Shown: in pieces, positions 10,933-22,900 of the stretch | Layout of the letters: every line of letters begins with the position of its first letter | Position numbering within the stretch: position 1 is the stretch's first letter | Position numbers and translations under genes: made by a program | The notes under the pieces: generated by a model | Seen by the model: only the letters and a program-made list of their open reading frames with translations | Database searches by the model: none | Told to the model about the DNA's origin: nothing | Assembly (NCBI RefSeq): GCF_023065955.2 | Contig: NW_026622874.1 | Coordinates: forward strand, 22,749,772 to 22,813,771 | DNA from: Ursus arctos | Lineage: Eukaryota; Chordata; Mammalia; Carnivora; Ursidae | Length of the DNA: 64,000 nucleotides | Direction of reading: 5' to 3'

Positions 10933-13900
10933 TCCTCCTCAGTATTTTTATATATAAGACTATGTCATCTGCAAGTGTAGATAATGTTACTATATCTTTT
11001 CTAATGTGAATGTCATTTATTCATTTCATTTGCCTAATTTCCCTGGTTAGATCCTCAAGTAAATTTTGAATAGAAATGGTGAGAGTGGACATCCTCGTCT
11101 TATTCCTGACAATAGGGGAAGCATTCAGTCTTTCACCATTAAGCATAATATTAGTGTATGAGGTTTTCACAGTTGGCCTTCATTGAATAGAGGAAGTTCC
11201 CTTTTATTCTTATTAAATTGAATGCTTTATCATGAAAGGGTGTTGGTGTCTTTGTCAGTTTGGGCTGCTATAACAATTACCATAGACCAGGTGGCTTAAA
11301 AACAAACATTTATTTCTCATGGTTCTGGAGACTGGAAAGTCCAAGAGCAGGGTGCCAACATGGTTGGAATCTGGTAAGATGTCCTTTTCTGGCTTATAGA
11401 TGGCTGTTTTCTGGATATTCCCTCACATAGCAAAGAGCAGAGATAGAAGAGCCTGCTCTCCCATGTCTCTTTTTATAAAAGCACTAATCTCATTTATGAG
11501 AGTTTTGCCCTCCTGACTTGGGGCCCTACCTCCTAATACCATCAACTTATGAACTTGGGGTGAATATAAACATTCAATCTGTATATAGTTGGATTTTTCG
11601 AGTGTTTTTTTTGTGCCTATTGAGATGATCGTATAGTCATGTGATTTTTTTTGTCTATTGAGGTAGTGTATTATATTGATTGATTGTCACATGTTAAACC
11701 AATCTTACAATCCTGAATAAATCCCATTTGATCATGGTGTATAATCTTTTTTATATGTTGCTGGAATCTGTTTGCTAGTATTTTCTTTTTTATTATGTTC
11801 ATTTAGCTAGCATATAGTATATCATAAGTTTTTGATGTAGTGTTCAACGATTCATTAGTTGTGTATAACTTTCTGGAGAATTTTGGATCTATGTTAATAA
11901 AGGATATTGGCCTATAATTTTCTTGTGACATCTTTTTCTAGTTTTGGTATCAGGATAATATTAGCTTCATAGAATGAGTTGGGAAATGTTCCCACCTCTT
12001 CTGTTTTTTGGAAAAGTTTGTGAAAGATTGATTGTAATTCCTTAGATGCTTGGCAAAGTTCCCCAAAGAAGCTAACTGATTGTGGATCTTTCTTTGTGGG
12101 AAATTTTATTACTAATTCAACTGTTTTACTTGTTATAGGTGTATTCAGAGTGTCTATTCCTTTTTGAGTCATTGATTTGTAACTTTCTAGCAATTTATCA
12201 TATTTTTCTAGGTTATCTAAGTTGTTGGCATACAGTTGTTCATAGTATTATCTTATAATCCTTTTTATTTCCCTTAGATCAGAAGGGGGTTGCCTACTCT
12301 TTCATACCTTTTTAAAAATATTTGAGTCTATCTTTTTTTTTCTTGATCTGCTTAGCTAAAATTTTATCAATTTTGTTGATCTTTTCAAAGAACCAACTTT
12401 TGATTTTGTTGATTTTCTCTATTGTTTTTCTGTTCTCTATTTCACTTATTTCCACTCTAGTCTTTATTTTTTCCTTCTGCTTGCTTTGGGTTTACTTTAC
12501 CCTTCTTTTTCTAATTTCTTAAAATGGAAGATCAGATTATTCTTTCGAGGTATTATTTTTTAATATAGGTATTTATGGCTATAACTAGCCCTCCCAAGTA
12601 CTACACCAAGTGCATCCTGTAAATTTTGTATGCCTTGTTTTCTTTTTCATTCATTTCTAACTATTTTCTAATTTCCTTTGTGATTTCTTCTTTGACCCAT
12701 TAGCTTTTTGGGAGTGTGTTATTTAGTTTTACATATTTGTGAATTTTCCAAATTTTCTATTGTTATTGATTTTTAATTTTTTCCATTGTGGAAAAATTGT
12801 GGAACATGTCTTATATGATTTCAATCCTTTTAAGAATACTGAGGCTTAATTTATGATCTATATGATTTTTATGGTTTAACACAAGGTTTTTCTTAGGGAA
12901 TGTTGCATGTGTACTTGAGAAGAACGTGTATTTTGCTGCTGTTGGGTGGAATGTTCTATAGAAATCTGTCAGGTCTAGTTGGTTTGTTGTAATTCAAGTC
13001 TTCCATTTCTTTGTTGTTCTCCTGCCTCATTGTTCTATCCATTACTGATAGTGGGTTATTGAAGTATCCCAGTATTATTGTTGAATAATCTCTTTCTTTT
13101 CAGTTTCTCAGTTTTTGTCTCATGTTTTTGCTCTGGTGTAAGGTGCATTTATAATTATAATTTTTGTCTTTCTAATGGGTTGATTTTTTAATTATAAAAT
13201 GTTCTTCTTTATCTCTAGTAATTGCTTTTGTTTAAAAGTTTATTTTGTCAAATATTAATATAGCTCCTTCAGCTCTCTTGTGGTTACTGGTTACAGAATA
13301 TATCCTTTTTCACCCTTTCACTTTAAACCTATTCGTGTCTTTGAATTTAGTCTATGTCTTGTAGACAGCACATAGTTGAATCATGTCCCTAAAAACTCAT
13401 TCTGCTAAGCTCTGCCTTTGATTGTGGGGTTTAACCCATTAATATTTAATGTAATTACTGATAGGGTGGAATTTATGTCTGCCAGTTTCCATTTGTTTTC
13501 TGTATGTTTTGCATCTTTTTTGTCACTCTGCTCTTCATTAGTGCCTTCTCGTGTTAAAAAGATACCTTCTACTCTACCATTTTAATTCCCTTGTTGTTTC
13601 TTTTACTACATTTTTTAAGTTATTTTCTCAGTGACTGCCATGGAGATTACAATTAACATTTCAATGTATAGCAATCTAGTTTATATTAATACAAACCTCC
13701 TAGAAGAAAACATAGGGGGTAATTTCCTCAACATTAGTTGTGCCAATGGTTTTTGGGCGGGGGGGATTTAACACCAAAAGCACAAAGAAACAAGTGGGAC
13801 TACATAGTAAAAGAACCTATCAACAAAATGAAAAGGCAACCTACCTAATGGGAGAAAATATTTGCAAATCACATACCTGATAAGAGGTTAATTTCCAAAA

Positions 13901-16900
13901 TATATAAAAACTCATACAACTCAATAGCAAAAACAACAACAGCAAAACCCAAACAAGTTGATTTAAAAAATGGGCAGAGGATCTAAGTAGACATTTTTCT
14001 AAAGAAGACATGCAGATGGACAACAGGTACATTAAAAGGTACTCAGCACCACTAATTATCAGGGAATGCAAATCAAAACCACAATGAGATATCACCTCAT
14101 ACTTATTAGAATGGCTATTGTCAAAAAGACAAGAAATAATTGAACACTACCTCAAAAACTAATGAGATACTATATGTTGGCTAATTGAACATAATAAAAA
14201 AATAAATAAAACCAACATTTCTCCCCTATTTAAAAAAAAAGATGAGAAATAGCAAGTGTTGATGAAGATGAAACAAAAAGGGAACACTGATGTACCGTTG
14301 GTGGGAATGTAAATTGGAGCAGCCAGGATGGAAAACAGTATGGAGGTTCCTCAAAAAATTAAAAACAGAACCACCATATGATCCAGCAACTCCATTTTTG
14401 GGTATTGATCCAAAGAAAATGAAAAAACAAACAAGCAAACAAAAATATGTACCCCCATGTTCATTGCAGCATTATTTACAAAAGCCAACCTAAGAGTCCT
14501 ATCAGTGGATGCATGGATGAAAAAAATGTGCTATCTATAAATATATACAGTGAAATATTATTCATCCATTGAAAAAGGAAGTCCTGCCATTTGTAACAAC
14601 ATAGATGGCTTTGAGGGCATAATGCTAATGAAATAAGTCCGACAGAAAAAGACAAACACCATATGGTCTCATTTATATGTGGAATCTAAAGAGAAAAAAA
14701 AATTCATAGATACAGAGGACAGAAGCGACTGCCAGAGGCAGGGTTGGGAGGTGGGTAACATGGGTGAAGGGGGTGAAAAGGTACAAACTTCTGGTCACAC
14801 AATAAATAAATCATGGGACTGTTGTGTACAGCATGGTGACTATAGTTAACAATACTGCCTTGCATGCTTGAATGTTCCTAAGAGAGTAGATTTTTAAGTT
14901 CTCATCACAAGAAAAAAATTTTGTAACTATGTGAGTGACAGATGTTAACTAGACTTATTGTGGTGATCATTTCATAATATATATAAATATCAAGTCACTA
15001 CGGTATACACCTGAAACTAATATAATGTTATATGTCAATTATATCTTGATAAAAAAACCAGCTGAATTTCAGTGATCTACCTCTATACTGCTTCATTTCT
15101 TTCACCATCCTTTGTTCTATTGTCAAACAAATGACTTCTTTCTACATTATCAGCCCTAGAACAGAGACTTTTAATTATTGCTTTATGCAGCTATAATTTA
15201 AATCAGATAAGAGAAAAAAAGAGTTATCGATGAAAAACATTTATACTGTCATTTATATTTACCTATGCAGTTACATGTCCCCATGTTTTTTATTGCTTTA
15301 TATGGATTTATGTCACTGTCTAATTTCCTGTCACAACGGCCTTACAGCTCCCTTTGGTATTTCTTGTAGAGTGGATCTGCTAACGACAAACCCTCAGTTT
15401 TTGTTTATGTGGAAATATTTTAATTTGTCCTTTATTTTGGAAGGATAGTTTGACTAGACATAGAATTTTTGGTTGACAGTCTTTTTCAGATAGCACTTTG
15501 AATATGGCGACCTACTGCTTTCTGGCCTCCATGGTTTCGGAGAATCAGCTGTTAATCTTGTTGGGAATACTTTATATGTAGTGAGTCACTTCTCTCTTTC
15601 TGCTCACAAGATGGTCTCTGCTATTTTTGTGCTTAAAAAAAAAAGTTAGATCTGAAGGAAAGACACACACATGTACACAGTTCTTCCTGTCCTCACCCCC
15701 TCCAGTATTTAATGCTATTAGCCACTTTTCCTTCATTAGGAAAATATTTTTTCAAAGCTGTCAAAAAACTGATGATACGTAGAACCACGTTGTCAATTGT
15801 GAGGGATATGCCAAGTATAAGACACCCTCTTGTCTTTGCATCACTCCTTAAGGAAAGATGGGAAACCTGAAAAGTCTTCCTCAATGTGCAGAAGGGCTCT
15901 GAGGAAAATCCAGAACTCTCTCTCTCTGGCTTCTGTCGTGGGGATATCTGAACTTGTTAATTTTCAGATATGTTCTCTGTCATGCAGGGCACTCAACACA
16001 AGCCAGCTAAAGGCCCTGAATATTGAAATGCTGCCAGGATACCGAGATCCCTACTCTTCTAGGCCTCTCACCAGGGGTGAAATCGGCTGCTTTCTCAGCC
16101 ACTACTCTGTCTGGAAAGAGGTAAATAATGCTCGATTTAGATGTGCAGTTTTGTAGTGAAGAGGAAGGAGAGTGGGACTTTGTAGGTGAATTAGGGCCAG
16201 ATATGAAGCGAACTCGATACGTTCTGGAAGTATGCTTGAAGTTTCTGTTGCCTGTGTCTCCTTCTGACACAAGGCCCGCAACAAACAGGGAGAGGGAGAC
16301 TTGTTGCCACTGGGGTTGATAACAGGGGAAGATACCTACGTAAGGAGGCCACACACCTTTGGATGTATCCTGATCCTCGGTTGGAATGCCTTGTATAGTG
16401 TGTACCCAGCATGTCCTCATTTATTAAGTGATTCCCTCCGAGAAGTCACACAGAAATCATATGAAGTGGGTTGGGATGCATGCGCCCATTTTATCCAAGA
16501 GAAAATAATTAAATATCTTGTCTAGGTAAGAAGTGGCAAAGTCAGGACTTGAACCCATGGCTTAGATGGAGGGAGGTATTGGAATGTGGGGTTCTTGATG
16601 AAGGGTCAGTTCCCATAAGAAAAGAGAAAGTTCCTACAGAAGGTCCCCTTGAATGCCTTCCCTCTTTGAATGACCCAGTCTATGACTATCATTTCTTTCT
16701 TTAAACCTTAAGTGAAGTGTAATTATATATATATATATATAAAACAATTAAATATATATTAAATATATATATATGTTATATATATATATATATATTAAAT
16801 ATATATATGTTATATATATATATATAACAATTAAATAGATTGTTAAATACAGGCCAGTGAATTTCACAAATAGAGTAATAATACAGCCATGTCAACCAGC

Positions 16901-19900
16901 AGCCAGACCAAGAAACAGGTTGCCAGCACCCCAGAAGCACCTCCTCCATATTTCCTTCTAAGGAACTGTCCCCAAGGGCAATCACCGTCTTGACTTCTAA
17001 CAGCACGGAATAGTTGTGTCTGCTTTTGTCCTTTTGTTTACATGAGTGGAACCGCAGGGTACTGAGGTACATCCTCTCTCACTATTACATTCGCGAGCTT
17101 CATCTAGAACATTGCAGTTAATGTAGATCGTACATCCTCATTGCTGAAAATACACCCAGTTTATTTACCCATCTGACGGCATTTGCTTAGAGCCCAGTTT
17201 CGAGCTGTTACTTATGTGCTACTGTACTCCTGACTTCTTAATATATATTCATCTCATAAGAAATAGGCCTCGGACCTCTCATAGGGTCTCTTCCCACTGA
17301 CGACCTGTACAGGTGATTGACCGAGAGCTGGAGAAGACTCTGGTTATTGAGGACGATGTGCGCTTCGAACATCAGTTTAAGAAGAAGCTGATGAAGCTGA
17401 TGGATGACATCGACCAGGCTCAGCTGGATTGGGAACTGATGTGAGTGACGAGCCAAGCTTGGCCCAGAGCCCTGAGAGGACCAGTCCTTTTCAAGGGGCA
17501 GCGAGCCCCACCTCCCCAGCCGATAGGAGATACGGCTCATGCTTCCGCTTTGCCGGTTTTCTCTCCAGAAATGTTCCCACAAACAAGAAGGGAGTGGAGG
17601 ATAGGCCGTGGTTTCTGCAACTATATACTCTGCGGGCTGAGAAAGAAACTGTGGGAGCTTCTTTGTGAGACCCGGAGGTTGCCTGCTGATCAGGGGTCTT
17701 CAGACGGAGTGCTCATGTGGGAGCATAGCAGAAGTCCTCCCAGTGAAGCATCAGGCACATGGAGAGGTGTGAAGAGAGAGGGGGAAGCGTTCGTTCAAGG
17801 GCAAGCGTCCTGTGTCACGCTGGAAAGCGGGTTTCCTCTGTCGCCTCTGACGGTATGGGGGCTGCAGCTCAGCATGAGAGTGCCTCTGTTGGGAAGGGAA
17901 GTGTGCAAACAGTAAGAACGCTGAGCTGGGTTCTGTGGAGGGTCAGAGTCAGTCACAGGAAAATCAGGTTTACCAGGGTAGTGCTGGTTCTGAATTGACG
18001 TTGAGTTCATGCTCTGGTAGCTGTCTGGGATTTAAGTCTCTCTCTCTGTTTCTCTCTCTCTCTCTCCCTCTCTCCTTCTCCCTCTGCTTCCCTCTCCTTC
18101 CCTCTCTCTCCATCTCCCTTTCCCTGTCTCCCCCTCCCTCCCTCTCTTATCTCTGTCTCTCCCCCCTCTCACTCCCCTCCTCTCTCTCTCTCTCCCTGTC
18201 TCCCCTTCCCTCCCTCTCTTCTCTCTGTCTCTCTCTCTACCCTCCCTCTCATTCCCTCTCTCTCCATCTCCCTCTCCCTGTCTCCCCCTCCCTCCCTCTC
18301 TTATCTCTGTCTCTCCCCCTCTTTCACTCCCTTCCTCTCTTTCTCTCTCTCTCCCTGTCTCCCCTTCCCTCCCTCTCTTCTCTCTGTCTCTCTCTCTACC
18401 CTCCCTCTCATTCCCTCTCTCTCCATCTCCCTCTCCCTGTCTCCCCCTCCCTCCCTCTCTTATCTCTGTCTCTCCCCCTCTTTCACTCCCCTCCTCTCTT
18501 TCTCTCTCTCTCCCTGTCTCCCCTTCCCTCCCTCTCTTCTCTCTGTCTCTCTCTCCCTCCCTCTCCTTCCCTCTCTCTCCCTCTTCCTCTCCATGTCTCC
18601 CCCTCCCTCCCTCTCTTCTGTCTGTCTCTCCCTCTCTCTCTCTCTCTCCCTCTCCTTCTCTGTCTTTCCCTCTCCCTCTGCCTATCTCCCCCTCCCTCCC
18701 TCTCTGTCTCTATCTCTCCCTCTCTTCTTCCCCCTCCCTCTCCTTCCCTCCCTCTCCCTCTCCCTCTCCATCTCCCCTTCCCTCCCTCCCTCTCTTCTCT
18801 CTCTCTCATTTTCTTTTTAAACCAAAGGACACTTTTTTACTTCTCTCCAGCGAGGCAGAAGGTTCCCAAGCATTATGTATGCTTCCCAGCTGTGCCAAAG
18901 GCAATGTCATCGAATCCAAGCCTGTTCCTTTGGAGTGGCTGCAGCAGACAAGCTGTCCCTACTCCTCCCATCCTCGGAGGGAAACTTAACTCTGGGCCCA
19001 AGTGGAATACTTGTTCTCTCAGAAAACATACCATTTTGAGCCCAGAAGAAACCTAGTAATGACTCAACTAACCCATGGGGAATAGACCCAGAAATCAGTG
19101 CCGTGTAATGAAAAGAGACCGGCTCTCTGTCAGATGGCAGCCGTGTGATTAGATTCTGCACCGTCCCTGAGGACCCTTGCCTGTCCCTATAATCCTCCAG
19201 AAGTTCCCACACCTCAGTCTGAGTCTATAGCTCTGCAGCCCGTGGCTACGCCTCGTGGCCACGGAGCCAGGAAGCCATTGTACGCTCACGTGACCTGCAA
19301 AGGCAACTTTCACTTAAGCCTTGGAATCGGAGGACTGGACTCGGGGAGTCTAAGATTTATGATTGACACATGTCCTTGTCCATTTGTGGTTTAGCTGGTG
19401 CATTTCTTGGGGGCAAAGAACCAACAGATCCAAGAAAGCTGAATGACTGGGTAAGGGTATGGATGCAGGGAATGATACGGATCTGAAATAAGAATCTTTT
19501 CTAAATTTCACAGATTGATCAAGTCAAAATATTCCATTAATATCGATTATATACTATTAAAGAATGACAGTGGTTTCAAATTTTTCATTTTTCTTTCTTT
19601 CTTCAGAGATAAAGAGTGTGCAAGGCTGGTGGGGGGCTGAGTAGAGGGAGAGGGAGAGGAAAAAATCTTAAGCAGACTCTGCACTGAGCACGAAGCCCAA
19701 CATGGGGCTCGATCTCACAAGGCGGAGATCATGACCTGAGCTGAAATCGAGAGTTGGACACCTACCTAACTAAGTCACCCAGGCACCCCTCGCCAATCTC
19801 TTTCTAAAACGAACAAAAAGCAAATGTTACTGAAGCTCAAAGCATGAAAACTGATCATCTGTCCATGGCTGCCATGTTACGTTTCTCCAGAAAAAGGAAC

Positions 19901-22900
19901 TAGTACATGGGAAGAGTAGAACAAACCATAGGAATCATCTAGAGCAGTCAGTGCTGTCCAATAGTAACGTAACATGAGCCACATACATCATTTGAAATTT
20001 TCTAGTGATCCCATTCAAATGGTAAAAAATACGTTAAGTGAATTTAGTAATACATTTTATTTACCCCAATGTCTCTACATATTGTTACTTTAACATGTAA
20101 TCAATATTTAAAAAGTATTAATGAGATAGTCTAATTGTTTTTTGTTTTTGTTTTAAAGCCTTTTGTTTTCTGTTTGTTTGTTTAGAGGGAGAGAGAGGCA
20201 GAGGGAGAGGGTGAGAGAGAATCTCAAGCAGGCTCCACACCCAGTATGGCGCCCAACCTGGGGCTCGATCTCACCACCCTGAGGTCATGACCTGAGCCAA
20301 AACCAAGAGTCAGACGCGTAATCAACTAAGCCATCCAGGCGCCCCTTTTCTACCATCTTTAACATCCAGTGTGTACTTTATGTTTGCAACACATCTCAGT
20401 CTAGATGCGAACTTTTCAGCCACTGCAAGAAACTGCAGTCCTTCTGAAACAGTTTTGTTTAATGGAAAAAATATTTTACACATCTTCGATTTATTTTAAA
20501 ATTTCAATTTAAACTATGTAAAAGGAATCAGTTGAGTACAAACAGTTCCTGTCACTCTAGCCACATGTCAAGTGCTCAGTGGGAGTTTCTCTTCCACTTG
20601 ATGGTACATGAGAGAAATTCAGATGCTTTAGTCTGAAGGGACAGTGGCTGAGAGGATCTGTGTTTGATGTTCTGAGAAGGTGAACAATGACTCATGCTAC
20701 GAATCCTGAGATGTCTTGACAAGAGGAATCCTTTAAATGTTGAAAGAGAGAGTTTTAAGAAAAAATAGAGGAAGGCAGCTTTACCTCCAGGCAGGAAGCC
20801 CTCACCTCCTCAGCTTGCTCCAGGCAGGTGGAAAACAAGCAGGTTCCACACAAGAGTAAGGGATCACGGGTCTGTGAGTACACTGCGGGAAAGCTGGACT
20901 GGCTGAGCGTACATCTTCTGTTTCGGAAGCTGTTCGAGAAGGACAGGACCTGCCTGGTGAACAACGTGAGGGCAGAGCTAGATGTGCATGAGGAAGAGAA
21001 GGCCAGGGAGGCTTAGTCACTCACTCTCCTCAGGAAGGACCCCCTTGGGGCCACTTGGGTTCCTGGGTCTTTGACTGTAGACTGTAGACTGTGTCTTCCC
21101 CACAACCTTTTCTGTCCTGTGCTTACCGCCAGCATTTGGAAAGTTGTCCGGAGACCATCAAAGGCCGAAACTCTAGGGACTTGAAAACTCATGATCTCAC
21201 CTCTGGGCCTTTTTTCTCCACTTCCAAACTTTGTAAACACAGCTGGAATTCCCGTACCGTCTTGGGGAAATGATCAGAGGGATCTTTTAGTCTCTCTACA
21301 GTTTAACTTGCAGGCTGGGGCATAGTGCTGGGCAAGACCAGTTGGGATGTTGGGAGACGGAACCAGGCAAACAACCCCCTTCATGACAGAGGCCGGTCAT
21401 CATTGGGATGGGATGCACATTGTTGTGATACTTTGATGTAAGACACAGTTGGTCCAAGCTTTCAGAAGTATCTGCAAACCTATGCTCTGTTCTTCCTGAT
21501 GTCTAATATTCAAATGGGAATCTTGCTCCTCCATCCGCTTCCTTCTAGTTATATCGGCAGGAAGAGGATGCAGGTGAAAGAGCCTGAGAAAGCAGTGCCC
21601 AACGTGGGAAATCTGGTCGAAGCCGACTACTCCTATTGGACGCTGGGCTACGTCATCTCTCTGGAAGGAGCACAGAAGCTGGTTGGAGCCGATCCCTTTG
21701 GGAAGATGCTGCCAGTGGACGAGTTCCTGCCAATCATGTACAACAAGCATCCCGTGTGAGTCCCCCTGACTGCCCGCCCGCCGAGGGCACGCCCCACCCA
21801 GATACCGTGCTCCTCGGTTTCTCGGTAGTGCGTGTATTTTCTAAGGCTGTACTGCTTTTCTAAATGATCTTTCCATAATCACGACTCAGAGAGGCCGACT
21901 GCAGTGACCGTCCCTCTGTACAGAAGGGAAAGCCGAGGCTGAAATGGCAAGTCTTGCGTGTCCTCTGTAATATCCAGTGAGTAGTGTATCTGGCCATAAT
22001 GTGCTTGGTGCCCTCCTTGATTTCGATCTTCTTATTTCCATAAACTCATCCACTTGAAAGTGAAGGTCATCTTCCTGAGCACCTTCAAGTTTTCAGTTCG
22101 TTTCTCAGTCCACTGTGTGTACTTATTGGCCAAGCAGGGGTTCTCTCCTGGCAGAGCTCACAGTCTGGTTGGGAATTCAGACTCACGAATGGTCCTTGTG
22201 ATGTACAGTGAGACCTGCAATCACAGAGGTGCGTTAGAGGCCTGGGAGGGGGGAGGTGGCCCCTGAGCGGGGTGTCTATGGAGGAAAGCAGCTGACGCTC
22301 AGGGTTCCCCTCACGCAAGGTCTTACCCTGAGCTAGCGTTGTGTGAAGGGTGTGGAGATGGGTAGTGCACCTGTCAGTCTCCCCAGTAATCTGTGAGCCC
22401 ATTGAGACAGGAACAGTCTCACATCCCTGTGTCCTGAGAACGTAGTGTACTCTACCCATAATAGCTGCTCCGTCAATGAGTCCTAAGTTCATTAGTGGAG
22501 CAGGAGACCAGGTTCTAACCTCGGCTCCTTCTCTCAGTTGCCAGGTGATCTTACTAGCTGGGCTTCATTTTAGTGGTTGAGAATGCCCGTCCTGCATCTG
22601 GCTCATTTTGTCTCCTGTCTTCAGTAAAGATGGATCTCCTCACCCTCTTTGATACAGCTGACTTTATATCCGTGTCCTTCAGGAACATGGAGGTCAACCA
22701 TCATCCCTGTAACAGAAAGGAAACTAACACCTACGGTGCACTGCCTGAGCCAGGAGCCACGCAAATGTCACCTCGCGTGATCTGCACAGGAGCCCCGGGG
22801 GGAGGCCGAGTCGTCCTCCCCTTTACACTCACGGGGAGCTGGGATGCAAAGCCAAGTTGGCGTGCCTCCAAGCCTACACCGTGTGACTTACCCCACCACT

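Larger units (their letters stand above)
9860..13730 (-). mobile_element. old LINE-1, antisense ORF2 segment (5' part of a composite L1)
   Basis: Long AT-rich reverse L1 ORF2. The - strand reading at 11912-12193 still shows the reverse-transcriptase-region motif [20 protein letters not shown] with LIPKLEKD. Its edge at 9860 is inside ORF2 with no 3' UTR or A-tail. It is interrupted by an LTR-like piece, a small L1 tail and a GT repeat. Confidence 0.85.
8721..15987 (+). other. COLGALT2: COLGALT2 intron
   Basis: Mostly the MER5A-like element and the composite old L1. 8721-9461 and 15641-15987 have nothing I can name. Confidence 0.85.
17441..21548 (+). other. COLGALT2: COLGALT2 intron
   Basis: Holds the pyrimidine minisatellite and two antisense SINEs. 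18813-19594 and 20346-21548 have nothing I can name. Confidence 0.85.

Noticed and set aside
11912..12193. 93-codon - strand ORF as a gene
   Set aside because: It is an L1 ORF2 reverse-transcriptase-region fragment in an old decayed copy.
17935..19056. 373-codon + strand ORF
   Set aside because: It reads through the C/T minisatellite, giving only Ser/Leu/Pro repeats. The 159-bp period keeps the frame open by arithmetic. No domain, and it lies in an intron of COLGALT2.
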